Shown here in pieces: positions 28,265 to 37,528 of a stretch of 64,000 bases of DNA. Numbering within the stretch: the first letter of the stretch is position 1; every line of letters starts with the position of its first letter. The position numbers and the translations under genes are program-made. Source of the stretch: an uncultured Eubacteriales bacterium (GTDB taxonomy: Bacteria > Bacillota > Clostridia > Lachnospirales > Cellulosilyticaceae); the NCBI GenBank assembly GCA_900551325.1, contig URVM01000014.1:1-64000 (forward strand), written 5' to 3'. The notes beneath the pieces are model-generated. The model worked only from the letters and a program-made list of their open reading frames with translations. It ran no database searches and was not told the origin of the DNA.

Positions 28265-29239
28265 CTATTGGGAACCATCCCATATAAGAAGCATACTACC
28301 CCAAGTTACACCACCACCAAAACCGCATAAGATAATAGGATCTCCCGGTTCTAGCTCTTCTTGTAAATCATAAAGAGCCATTGGTATACTTGCTGAGGAA
28401 GTATTACCATACTCTTGTAGATTTTTAAAGAACTTCTCTGTTGGCACATCTAACTTCTTAGATACACTATCCATGATTCTTTCATTAGCTTGGTGTAAAA
28501 TAAAGTATTTAATATCTTCTAAGCTGTACTCGGTGCCTTCTAGTACTCTCTGAATACTCATAGGTACTACCGTAGTTGCAAACTTATAAACTGCTCGTCC
28601 GTCCATAAACATATATGGATTTTTTAGTTCATTTTGAACCAAGCAATTTTTAAGTGGAATACTAGGTAGTGTTAGGCACTCACTTAGAGTCCCATTACTT
28701 TCAGTATATATGTTAATTATGTTGTTTTTATGATATTTCTGGAAAATAGCCGCACCTGCTCCATCTCCAAAAAGTACACATGTACTTCTATCTTTCCAGT
28801 CTACTGTCTTACTTAAAACTTCTGCTCCTATAACTAAAGCATAGTCACAAGAACCCACTTTAATGGCATCTATGGCAACCTTTGATGCATATATAAAACC
28901 ACTACAGGCTGCTGCAATATCAAAAGCTGTTGCGTGTTCTGCACCAATTGCACTTTGGACTCTACAAGCAGTGCTTGGCATAATATAATCTCCTGATATA
29001 GTAGCCACAATAATAAGTCCTATTTGCTTAGGGTCAATATTTCCTCTTTTAATAGCTTCCTTTGCTGCACTAATGGCTAAGTCTGTAGTCGTTTCACCTT
29101 GTGAAATACGCCTTTTCCCTATACCTGTCCTTGATTTAATCCATTCATCTGATGTATCTACAAATTGGCATAAGTCATCATTTGCCATACTACACTTTGG
29201 TACTGCTTTTCCCATAGACAAAAGTTTTACCCCATACAT
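28265..29239 (-). CDS. fabH: 3-oxoacyl-ACP synthase III
   Basis: This 324-residue condensing enzyme starts fatty acid synthesis from acetyl- or branched acyl-CoA and malonyl-ACP. The triad is visible: Cys in AACSGFIYA (about 113), His in ILHQANERI (about 249) and Asn in EYGNTSSASIP (about 279). It follows fabT by 16 bases. Confidence 0.95.
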   Translation of the reverse strand: MYGVKLLSMGKAVPKCSMANDDLCQFVDTSDEWIKSRTGIGKRRISQGETTTDLAISAAKEAIKRGNIDPKQIGLIIVATISGDYIMPSTACRVQSAIGAEHATAFDIAAACSGFIYASKVAIDAIKVGSCDYALVIGAEVLSKTVDWKDRSTCVLFGDGAGAAIFQKYHKNNIINIYTESNGTLSECLTLPSIPLKNCLVQNELKNPYMFMDGRAVYKFATTVVPMSIQRVLEGTEYSLEDIKYFILHQANERIMDSVSKKLDVPTEKFFKNLQEYGNTSSASIPMALYDLQEELEPGDPIILCGFGGGVTWGSMLLIWDGSQ

Positions 29240-29255
29240 GTTGTATCACTCCTTT

Positions 29256-29708
29256 CTATTTTTTTGTAAGGTGATACTTTTCCCTGAAGAAATCACTAAG
29301 TCGTGTAAGTGACCTAATAAGAACTTCATTATCTTCATTTGATAGTCCCTCTATCATATTTCTTACCATAAGTTGGTGGAATGCCTCATGTACCCTATGA
29401 GCTAACTTTCCTTTATGTGAAAGTTCTATTTCTACATATCTTCTGTCTTCTTCTGAACGTCTTCTTGTAACATACTCTTTTTTCACAAGTCTATTAATAG
29501 ATGTTGTAAGTGTACCTACTGTAATACCAAGTTGATCTGCAACATCTGTCATGGTTCTTGATCCTAAGCCTATAGCTTCTATAACATGCATTTCAGTAAT
29601 TGATAAATCTTTAAAGGGCGAATCTTGTAAAGCTGCCTTCTCAATGGTTAAGATTTCATTGAAAAGCTCTACTAATAATTCGTTTACTACCTTTGCAGTG
29701 TTTTGCAC
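29256..29708 (-). CDS. fabT: MarR-family regulator, FabT-like
   Basis: This is a 150-residue winged-helix protein with the MarR pattern (recognition region TMTDVADQLGITVGTLTTSINRLVKKEYV, wing RRSEEDRRYVEIELS). As first gene of the fatty acid cluster it corresponds to FabT, which represses fab genes when bound with long-chain acyl-ACP. The start is GTG after GGAGGCGA. A consensus promoter with a FabT-like box lies upstream, indicating autoregulation. Identity rests on family and position. Confidence 0.88.
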   Translation of the reverse strand: MQNTAKVVNELLVELFNEILTIEKAALQDSPFKDLSITEMHVIEAIGLGSRTMTDVADQLGITVGTLTTSINRLVKKEYVTRRRSEEDRRYVEIELSHKGKLAHRVHEAFHQLMVRNMIEGLSNEDNEVLIRSLTRLSDFFREKYHLTKK

Positions 29709-29733
29709 GCTCTCGCCTCCACTCTTTTATATT

Positions 29734-29794
29734 ATACTTTGTAATTCAAATTATTTTATATTCAAAGTATATGGAATTGCCTTCTAGTTGTCAA
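29734..29794 (-). promoter_or_regulatory. fabT promoter with FabT-like operator
   Basis: On the minus strand TTGACA (29789-29794) and TATACT (29766-29771) are spaced by 17 bases. The -10 hexamer is part of a CAAAGTAT half-site. Just downstream lies TTTGTAATTCAAA (29738-29750), of the TTTG-N5-CAAA form. ATACTTTG and CAAAGTAT are inverted copies 21 bases apart. The 17-mer 29734-29750 recurs before fabD. Autoregulation by FabT is inferred. Confidence 0.75.
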
Positions 29795-29857
29795 GTATTC
29801 TTTTTGGTTTAAAACTTCCTTCTATTTGGCAATACTTCCTTTATAGGAGGTATATAT

Positions 29858-30208
29858 ATGCCAAAATCACTTACTTATTATTCTTACTTTGACCTTAGAA
29901 AGAAACTAACATTGCTCTATGTTCTCAATGCTTCTGATATTGTATTTACTTTTGGTCTGCTAAAAACAGGCATGTTTCAAGAAGTTAATGCTTTAATGAT
30001 TGGTATAGTTACAAACCCTTGGCTTAGTATAGCTATTAAACTTATTGTCCCTGCCGTTCTTATTATTTATATTCTACTGAAACTAGATGAGCTTCCTCAT
30101 TCTAATTTAAAGCTTTGTAACTATTTTGTAAATACAGTCTTAATTATTTATATAGTTATTAATATAATGCACCTATGCTATTTAGGTCTCTTTTTATATA
30201 CGCTCTAA
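29858..30208 (+). CDS. DUF5658-like small membrane protein
   Basis: This 116-residue protein has three to four hydrophobic helices. Its N-terminal part (LLYVLNASDIVFTFGLLKTGMFQEVNALM) fits the DUF5658 pattern, in which a helix with N-x-x-D is followed by a conserved N-x-L-M. The ATG is preceded by AGGAGG. It is on the plus strand between the divergent fabT and the ABC-F gene. Function unknown. Confidence 0.6.
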   Translation: MPKSLTYYSYFDLRKKLTLLYVLNASDIVFTFGLLKTGMFQEVNALMIGIVTNPWLSIAIKLIVPAVLIIYILLKLDELPHSNLKLCNYFVNTVLIIYIVINIMHLCYLGLFLYTL

Positions 30209-30288
30209 CTCCCATTTAATTCATTTTACTTTTTGCGACTTTTTTATTATCATATAAAAGTAAAACAACTAACCAAAGGAGACAATAT

Positions 30289-31845
30289 ATGAGCGTTTTA
30301 ACCGTAAAAAATGTAACCCATGGTTTTGGTTCTCGTAGTATTTTAGAAAATGTATCTTTTAGACTTCTAAAAGGTGAACACGTTGCACTTGTAGGGGCTA
30401 ACGGAGAAGGTAAATCTACTTTCTTAAATATTATTACGAGTAAACTCATGCCTGATGAAGGAACAGTAGAGTGGTCAAATCGTGTAACAGTTGGTTACTT
30501 AGACCAGCATTCTGCTCTTACACCTGGTACAACCATTAGAGATAACTTACGATTAGCTTTTGATAACTTATTTGCTCTTGAACAAGAAATGCTTAGTCAC
30601 TACGAAAAAATGACAGATTGCTCAGATGAAGAAATGTCTAAGCTTATGGAAGATGCTGCAGAAATTCAAAACATCTTAGACACAAGTGGTTTCTATATTA
30701 TTGATTCCAAAATAGAAGAGGTTGCAGCAGGTCTTGGTCTTGGAGATATCGGTCTTGATAAAAAAGTAGATGAACTAAGTGGTGGACAACGTACAAAAGT
30801 TCTTCTTACTAAGCTTCTTCTTCAAAATCCAACAATTCTTATTCTAGACGAGCCTACTAACTACCTAGACGTAAATCATATTGAATGGCTTAAACGTTAT
30901 CTTCAAAATTACGACAATGCATTTATTCTTGTATCTCACGATATTCCTTTCCTTAATGATGTATGTAACTTAATCTACCATATTGAAGACTGTGAACTCA
31001 CACGTTATGTAGGTAACTATGATGAATTCCTTCGTTTATATGAACTTAAAAAACGTCAACAAGAAAAGGCTTATGAACGTCAACAAAAAGAAATCGATAA
31101 ATTAGAAGACTTTATTGCTCGTAATAAAGCACGTGTTGCTACAACAGGTATGGCTAAAAGCCGTATGAAACAACTTGATAAAATGGAAATTATCGAAAAA
31201 CCTAAAGAGAAAATTAAGCCAACCTTTAACTTTAAGTTCTCTAAAGCTCCAAGTCGCTTCTTAATTGAAGCTCATGACTTAGTTATCGGCTATGATGAAC
31301 CTTTAACTCGTCCTCTTAACTTCAGTATTGAAAGAGGTAAGAAGATTGCTATTTGTGGTGTAAACGGTCTTGGTAAATCTACTCTTCTTAAAACTTTATT
31401 AGGTATGCTTGAACCGATAGCAGGAAAGATAGAATTCGGCGAAAACGTAGATATTGGTTACTTCGCTCAAGAAGATTCTCGTGACAATAGCAATACTGCC
31501 CTTGAAGAGCTTTGGAATGAGTTCCCATCTCTAACTAATCACGAAGCTCGTTCTGAACTTGCTAAATGTGGTCTTACAACAGATCATATTACAAGCCCTA
31601 TGAAAGTTTTATCTGGTGGTGAAAATGCTAAAGTACGTTTATGTAAGATTTTAATGCGTGAGCTTAATCTTCTTGTTCTAGACGAGCCTACTAACCACTT
31701 AGACGTAGATGCTAAAGATGAACTTGAACGTGCTCTTAAAGAATTTAAAGGTACAGTTATTCTTGTATGCCATGAACCTTACTTCTACGAAAGCTTTATT
31801 ACAGATGTATGGAATGTAGAAGATTGGACTACTAAAATTATTTAA
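30289..31845 (+). CDS. ABC-F family ATPase
   Basis: This 518-residue cytoplasmic protein has two ABC domains and no membrane segments. Walker A motifs are GANGEGKST (about 38-46) and GVNGLGKST (about 358-366), signatures LSGGQRTKV and LSGGENAKV, and Walker B ILDEPTN and VLDEPTN. Both have the ABC-F H-switch regions (SHDIPF, CHEPYF). The charged linker of about 80 residues (KKRQQEKAYERQQKEIDKL and on) would reach the peptidyl-tRNA region of the ribosome. It is probably a translation factor of the YbiT-like type. Antibiotic resistance is not supported by the sequence. Confidence 0.85.
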   Translation: MSVLTVKNVTHGFGSRSILENVSFRLLKGEHVALVGANGEGKSTFLNIITSKLMPDEGTVEWSNRVTVGYLDQHSALTPGTTIRDNLRLAFDNLFALEQEMLSHYEKMTDCSDEEMSKLMEDAAEIQNILDTSGFYIIDSKIEEVAAGLGLGDIGLDKKVDELSGGQRTKVLLTKLLLQNPTILILDEPTNYLDVNHIEWLKRYLQNYDNAFILVSHDIPFLNDVCNLIYHIEDCELTRYVGNYDEFLRLYELKKRQQEKAYERQQKEIDKLEDFIARNKARVATTGMAKSRMKQLDKMEIIEKPKEKIKPTFNFKFSKAPSRFLIEAHDLVIGYDEPLTRPLNFSIERGKKIAICGVNGLGKSTLLKTLLGMLEPIAGKIEFGENVDIGYFAQEDSRDNSNTALEELWNEFPSLTNHEARSELAKCGLTTDHITSPMKVLSGGENAKVRLCKILMRELNLLVLDEPTNHLDVDAKDELERALKEFKGTVILVCHEPYFYESFITDVWNVEDWTTKII

Positions 31846-31857
31846 TTTTATACATCA

Positions 31858-31896
31858 TAAAGGGAGTATTATACCTTGGTATAATACTCCCTTTAT
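31858..31896. terminator. Bidirectional terminator between ABC-F and GGDEF-EAL genes
   Basis: Perfect 17-base arms, AAAGGGAGTATTATACC and its complement, with a 2-base loop, are flanked by A- and T-tracts. It serves two convergent genes. Confidence 0.9.
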
Positions 31897-31899
31897 CTT

Positions 31900-34617
31900 T
31901 TATACTGATAAAATCTCATTCTCTTCATTATACATATTATAGTGTTCCATACATTTATAAAATAGCTTTTCCTCTACTGGCTGACTAATAAAGTAACCTT
32001 GTATCATATCACAAGAAATTTCTTTTAATAATTCAATTTGTCTTTCTTCTTCGATTCCTTCGCATACTACATCTAGCCCTAGTGTATGAGCTAGTTGAAT
32101 AAGAGTTTCAATAATAGAAAGAGTTTTTGAATCTTCTTCTATCGTAAGCAATAAAGAACGATCTATCTTTAATGTATCAATAGGCAACATTTTAATATGA
32201 TTAAAAGAAGAATAACCTACCCCAAAATCATCAAGTGATACTTTAACTCCTAAAAGCTTAATTTCTTCTAGAATCTTAATAATATGTTTAGGATACTCTA
32301 TAATTTCATCCTCTGTTACTTCTATTTTAAGTGCTTGTGGATTAAGCCTATGCTTTTCTAATATTTCTTTAATAGTTTCTACGCTATTTGGTCTTTGTAA
32401 AGCTCTAAAAGACATATTTACAGACATAGTAAATGTCTCAAAGCCATTGGCATGCCACTTCTTGCAAAATTCACAGGCTTTATCTAACATTATATAGTCT
32501 ATTTCCATAATATGACCTGTCTTTTTAGCTACTTGAATAAATTTATAAGGTGGAATAATTTCTCCATTTCTCATCCATCTTACAAGTGCTTCTGCACCTA
32601 TAATCTTATTATTTTGTACATCAAATATAGGTTGATAATATGGAATAAACTCTTCATTTACTATAGCATCTTTTAAACGGGCTTCTATCTCTAACTCTTC
32701 CATCATTTCATCTGTAAAGATTCGAATATTATTTCCACCTGTTTTCTTTGCCTTATACATAGCAATATCACCATATTTAAGTAAAGTATTCAAATCATCT
32801 GCTTGTCTTGGATAAACACTTACTCCAATGCTTGCTTTTATTTCAAAGTTATAAAAAGCATATTCAAATCGTTTATTTACTAGCTGAATAATATTTTGCC
32901 CATACTGCATAACCTCTTGCGAAATATACTCTCCTTCTTGTATAACAATAAATTCATCCCCACCTAGTCTACCTATTGTTATACCTGGTTCTGTTAATTT
33001 TATTAATTCATTAGCAATTATAGAAAGTACTTTGTCTCCTTCAATATGCCCTACTGTATCATTAAGTGTTTTAAAATTATCTAGATCCATAAAATAAATA
33101 ATAAAAGGTTTTTTATTATCTATCAGCTTATTTAAATATTTGTAAAGACTATGTCGATTCTTTAATTTAGTTAGGAAGTCATACTCTGCTAAATACTTCA
33201 TATCCTCTGAATATCGTTTAAGAGTAGTTACATCATTAACTATAACTGTAAAATAACCTTTTTCTATTACATATAAGGTTAAATTCACCCATTTATCTTC
33301 TCTTAACTTAAGCTGGTTAAAAGTATATGGCTTTTCCGTACACCATATCTCTTCTAATATTTCTGCAAGATTAATAGTTCCGATATAGCTATTGTCTGCT
33401 AGTTCACTAAATTTCTTTCCTATCATTCGTTCCTTGTCTACTTCTAGCATATGGGCTAATGCATCATTGAATTCTTCACATATGGCATCTACGTATCTTC
33501 CTTTATCATCTCTTTCTACACGGTAATAAGCAAAACCATTAGTCATAGTTTTAAGGACACCACTATATTTAGTCTCTTTTGCCATAATACTTTCATTTGC
33601 TGCTTCTAAAGAATCAAACATCTTATTAATATCATTTTCTAACACACCTATTTCATCTTGTGACTCATCTACATGAATTCTTTCTGATAAATTTTTAGAA
33701 CTATTAATATGATTAATACCTTTGTTAATCTTAACTATTCGTTTTACCACTAGTCTTTCAATGATAAGTGCAAGTATAAAATTAACTATAATATAAAGAG
33801 TAATTAAAATACCTGTTAATAAATTTATATTGCTCTTTACACTCTCTTTAACAACTAAAGGTTCTTTTACCTTTACATATAAATCTTTTTCTTGATGGAT
33901 ACCTTCTAACTTATAAAAGCTAGAAACACTATCTGCATTATAAATTAGTTGCATATCATACTTATTCATAACTCGTGAATGTATAGGCTTTTGTTTATTA
34001 AACTCTATTTTATGCACTAACTCTACATTAGAATCCATAGATTTTTCAATTTGTCCTATAAGCTCTTTATCTATATCTTTAATTCCAATAAAATATCCTT
34101 TTAAATTTTCTTGCCCCTCACCTTTTAGTGTATTTAAAACAACCCAATAAGCGCCATCTTTAGTGGACACTGTATCATAGGCAAAAAATTCTTTTCTATC
34201 TATAAAACTCCTTACAACCTCTTTAAATCGCACTATGTCATTTTCTGATAATTTTTCAGTATCTTTATCTGTATAAACTCCTTCTACTTTTAAATCAGAA
34301 GATAATAAAACCTTATATTCAATACTATCATTCTGAAATTTATCATACATACCTAGCTCTTCCATAAAATCTAAATCACTTTTGTCTTCTAGTTTTTCTA
34401 CAACTTGGAGCATGGTTGTATAATCTTTCATTTTCCCTATAAACTTTCCCTTTTCCCCCTCTAATCTGTTAATAACCCCAGAACTGATGCCAGAAATACG
34501 AGTTATTTCTCCTTCGTATAAATAGTTCACCATAATATTTGAGGATACTAAATATAATATAATGGTTAAAGCAGTCATTACGGCAAACATAATGGCAATC
34601 TTTACAGACAGTTTCAT
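31900..34617 (-). CDS. Membrane-bound GGDEF-EAL protein (c-di-GMP turnover)
   Basis: This 905-residue protein has a transmembrane helix at about 8-27, an extracytoplasmic sensor domain of about 230 residues, a second helix at about 268-288, a HAMP-like region, a PAS-like domain (about 345-470), a GGDEF domain and an EAL domain. The cyclase motif is GRLGGDEF, intact. The EAL motif GAEALVRW, DDFGVGYSS, VCEGIE and QGYFIS are intact too. The inhibitory RxxD site before GGDEF is missing. Both synthesis and breakdown of c-di-GMP are possible. It is monocistronic. Confidence 0.88.
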   Translation of the reverse strand: MKLSVKIAIMFAVMTALTIILYLVSSNIMVNYLYEGEITRISGISSGVINRLEGEKGKFIGKMKDYTTMLQVVEKLEDKSDLDFMEELGMYDKFQNDSIEYKVLLSSDLKVEGVYTDKDTEKLSENDIVRFKEVVRSFIDRKEFFAYDTVSTKDGAYWVVLNTLKGEGQENLKGYFIGIKDIDKELIGQIEKSMDSNVELVHKIEFNKQKPIHSRVMNKYDMQLIYNADSVSSFYKLEGIHQEKDLYVKVKEPLVVKESVKSNINLLTGILITLYIIVNFILALIIERLVVKRIVKINKGINHINSSKNLSERIHVDESQDEIGVLENDINKMFDSLEAANESIMAKETKYSGVLKTMTNGFAYYRVERDDKGRYVDAICEEFNDALAHMLEVDKERMIGKKFSELADNSYIGTINLAEILEEIWCTEKPYTFNQLKLREDKWVNLTLYVIEKGYFTVIVNDVTTLKRYSEDMKYLAEYDFLTKLKNRHSLYKYLNKLIDNKKPFIIYFMDLDNFKTLNDTVGHIEGDKVLSIIANELIKLTEPGITIGRLGGDEFIVIQEGEYISQEVMQYGQNIIQLVNKRFEYAFYNFEIKASIGVSVYPRQADDLNTLLKYGDIAMYKAKKTGGNNIRIFTDEMMEELEIEARLKDAIVNEEFIPYYQPIFDVQNNKIIGAEALVRWMRNGEIIPPYKFIQVAKKTGHIMEIDYIMLDKACEFCKKWHANGFETFTMSVNMSFRALQRPNSVETIKEILEKHRLNPQALKIEVTEDEIIEYPKHIIKILEEIKLLGVKVSLDDFGVGYSSFNHIKMLPIDTLKIDRSLLLTIEEDSKTLSIIETLIQLAHTLGLDVVCEGIEEERQIELLKEISCDMIQGYFISQPVEEKLFYKCMEHYNMYNEENEILSV

Positions 34618-34720
34618 ATTTTCTCCCCCTCTAGCAATTACTAGAACCTAAATAAAATATTACTCAATATTATACATTATACTAAATATTTTATATAAGA
34701 TAAACATTTTTCCTATAAAC

Positions 34721-36331
34721 TTACTTATAAATATTATTTTTGCTAGATGCCTCAACAAAATGTAGAAATAAAGGATGTGGCCTATTAGGTCTAGATAGGA
34801 ATTCTGGATGAAACTGCACCGCTACAAACCATGGGTGATCAGATAATTCTACAATTTCTACTAGTTTTTCATCAGCAGAGGTTCCCGCAATAATAAGACC
34901 ATTTTGCTCTAATAGCTCTCTAAACTTATTATTAAACTCATAACGATGTCTATGTCTTTCCTCTATACATTTCTTATTATAAGCTTTATAAGATAATGTT
35001 CCTTTTTTAAGCTTACAAGGATATACCCCTAGTCTCATAGTTCCCCCTAAATCTTCTATTCCTTTTTGTTCTAGCATAAGATCGATAACTGGATAGGGAG
35101 TTTGGGGTATAATCTCTGAACTGTGCGCTCCTTCTAAACCTGCTACATGGCGTGCAAATTCAATAACAGCGCATTGCATACCTAAACAAATTCCTAAAAA
35201 TGGTACCTTTTGGGTCCTAGCATAATGAACAGCAAATATTTTTCCTTCTATTCCTCTATCTCCAAAGCCTCCTGGTACTAATATACCATTGCTATCTTTT
35301 AAAATTTCTTCTATGTTTTGTGCATTTAGTTTTTCTGCATCTACCCATTTAATTTTCACCTCTACTCCATTAGCAATTCCCCCATGCTTTAATGCTTCCA
35401 CAATGGATATATAGGCATCATGAAGCTCTACATATTTACCTACAAGTGCTATTTGAACTGTTTTATCTTTGTTTTCTTCCCTTTTTACTAAGTTTTCCCA
35501 TTCACTTAAATTAGGTTCTTGGCATGTTATATTTAGCTTCTTACATACTATATTAGCTAAATTTTCTTTTTCTAGCATAAGGGGTATTTCATACAAAGTC
35601 TTTGCGTCTAAATTTTGAATAACACATCCTATATCTACATTACAAAAAAGAGCTATCTTTCTCTTCATCTCCTCTGACATTTCTTGTTGGGTACGACACA
35701 CAATTATATCTGGTTGTATACCAATAGACAAAAGCTCTTTTACAGAATGTTGAGTAGGCTTCGTCTTCATTTCACCTGATTTTGCTAAGTATGGTATTAA
35801 GGTTACATGTATATAAAGTACGTTTTCATGTCCTACTTCTGAAGCTACTTGCCTAATAGCTTCTAAAAAAGGTAAACTTTCTATATCTCCTACTGTTCCT
35901 CCTATTTCTGTAATAACTACATCTCTTTGCTCCCCTATTTTCCCAACTCGATATACACATTCTTTAATCATATTCGTTATATGTGGAATAACTTGTACAG
36001 TAGCCCCTAAATAATCCCCCTTTCTCTCTTTGTTAAGGACAGACCAATAAACTTTTCCTGTTGTTACATTACTATATTTATTTAAGTTCTCATCTATAAA
36101 TCTTTCATAGTGTCCTAAGTCTAAATCTGTCTCTGCACCATCTTCGGTTACAAAAACTTCTCCATGTTGATAAGGGCTGATTGTCCCTGGGTCAATATTA
36201 ATATATGGGTCAAACTTCTGTATTGTTACTTTTAATCCTCTTGCTTTTAATAATCTTCCAAGGCTTGCAGCTGTAATTCCTTTACCTAGTCCTGAGACAA
36301 CACCACCTGTAACAAATATATATTTTGTCAT
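34721..36331 (-). CDS. pyrG: CTP synthase
   Basis: This 536-residue enzyme makes CTP from UTP with glutamine as nitrogen source. The N-terminal synthetase domain begins with FVTGGVVSGLGKGITAASLG; the C-terminal glutaminase has the nucleophile in FLGICLGMQ and the His/Glu pair in QFHPEF. Length is normal. It is 135 bases downstream of murG, behind a terminator, and so appears to have its own promoter. No obvious reiterative start (run of G or C) was seen. Confidence 0.96.
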   Translation of the reverse strand: MTKYIFVTGGVVSGLGKGITAASLGRLLKARGLKVTIQKFDPYINIDPGTISPYQHGEVFVTEDGAETDLDLGHYERFIDENLNKYSNVTTGKVYWSVLNKERKGDYLGATVQVIPHITNMIKECVYRVGKIGEQRDVVITEIGGTVGDIESLPFLEAIRQVASEVGHENVLYIHVTLIPYLAKSGEMKTKPTQHSVKELLSIGIQPDIIVCRTQQEMSEEMKRKIALFCNVDIGCVIQNLDAKTLYEIPLMLEKENLANIVCKKLNITCQEPNLSEWENLVKREENKDKTVQIALVGKYVELHDAYISIVEALKHGGIANGVEVKIKWVDAEKLNAQNIEEILKDSNGILVPGGFGDRGIEGKIFAVHYARTQKVPFLGICLGMQCAVIEFARHVAGLEGAHSSEIIPQTPYPVIDLMLEQKGIEDLGGTMRLGVYPCKLKKGTLSYKAYNKKCIEERHRHRYEFNNKFRELLEQNGLIIAGTSADEKLVEIVELSDHPWFVAVQFHPEFLSRPNRPHPLFLHFVEASSKNNIYK

Positions 36332-36417
36332 ACTCTCAACCTCACCTTACATATATTTTCCTATTATTATAAGTAATTGTTGTATTTTCATACCTTCTCT
36401 TCAAGCTATACATATAT

Positions 36418-36452
36418 AAAAAAGACTGCTACAGCATACGTAACAGTCTTTT
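36418..36452 (-). terminator. Terminator after murG
   Basis: Arms AAAAGACTGCTAC and GTAACAGTCTTTT pair with one mismatch. It lies 15 bases past the murG stop codon. Confidence 0.75.
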
Positions 36453-36466
36453 AACTAACTCATATC

Positions 36467-37525
36467 TTATTTATATTTTCTTATTTGTTCCATAACTTTC
36501 TGCGTTCCACTTGTATCCATAGATCTCATCATTGAAGCTTTGTAATCATTAAGGTTCTTATATAATTCATTAATATTAGCCCTTAAAGTTTCTGGAGTTA
36601 GTTCTTCTTCTTGTAAAACTAATGAATAACCTTGCTTCATCATAGAGTTAGCATTTAGAATCTGGTCTCCTCTACTTGTTTCTTTAGAAAGTGGCACAAG
36701 TAAATTAGGTAGTTTAAGTGCTACAATTTCAGCTAGTGCATTGGCACCTGCTCTTGAAAGCATCATATCTGCCATTGCAAATAAATGAGGTAGTTCTTCT
36801 CCTACATATTCAAACTGGCAATAACCTTTTATCCCTTTTAAAGACTCATCTACATTATTCTTTCCACATATATGCACAATATTGAAATCTCTTTGTAGAT
36901 CATTAAGAGTTTCTCTTAAACAATTATTAATCTTAACAGAACCTAAACTTCCACCCATTACTAATAATACTGGCTTATCTTCTTCAAAACCACATAATTT
37001 TCTTCCTACTCCTGCCTTACCATCAAATAATTCTTTACGAATAGGTGTACCTGTTAGAACTCCCTTATTCCCTACATACTTTAATGTTTCAGGGAAGTTT
37101 ACACAGATTACTTTTGCTCCTTTTGACGCAATCTTATTAGCGAGACCAGGTGTAATATCTGACTCATGAATAATAACAGGTATACCTAGCATTCTTGCAG
37201 CAAGTACTACTGGCACTGTAACAAATCCACCCTTAGAAAATACTACATTAGGTTTTATTTTTCTAAGAAGACTATAGGCTTCAAAAAGACCTTTTACTAC
37301 TTTAAATGGGTCTTTTAAGTTTTCAACAGACATATAGCGTCTAAGCTTACCTGATGAAATACCATGGTAAGGAATATTTGTTTTTTCTATTAATTCCTTC
37401 TCTATGCCCTTCTTACTTCCTATATATTGAATATTCCATCCCTCTTCTTGTAAAGACGGAATAAGTGCAATGTTAGGTGTTACATGCCCCGCTGTCCCAC
37501 CACCTGTTAATACTATTGTTTTCAA
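36467..37525 (-). CDS. murG: UDP-GlcNAc-lipid I N-acetylglucosaminyltransferase
   Basis: This 352-residue GT28 enzyme makes lipid II on the inner face of the membrane. It has the N-terminal GGGTAGHVTPN, the segment VVFSKGGFVTVP, LLVMGGSLGSVKIN, and C-terminal SRAGANALAE with the UDP-binding Glu. The start is TTG, 8 bases after AAGGAGG. It sits 3 bases after the malic enzyme gene, an unusual partner: no mraY, murD or ftsW is nearby. Confidence 0.93.
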   Translation of the reverse strand: MKTIVLTGGGTAGHVTPNIALIPSLQEEGWNIQYIGSKKGIEKELIEKTNIPYHGISSGKLRRYMSVENLKDPFKVVKGLFEAYSLLRKIKPNVVFSKGGFVTVPVVLAARMLGIPVIIHESDITPGLANKIASKGAKVICVNFPETLKYVGNKGVLTGTPIRKELFDGKAGVGRKLCGFEEDKPVLLVMGGSLGSVKINNCLRETLNDLQRDFNIVHICGKNNVDESLKGIKGYCQFEYVGEELPHLFAMADMMLSRAGANALAEIVALKLPNLLVPLSKETSRGDQILNANSMMKQGYSLVLQEEELTPETLRANINELYKNLNDYKASMMRSMDTSGTQKVMEQIRKYK

Positions 37526-37528
37526 TGA

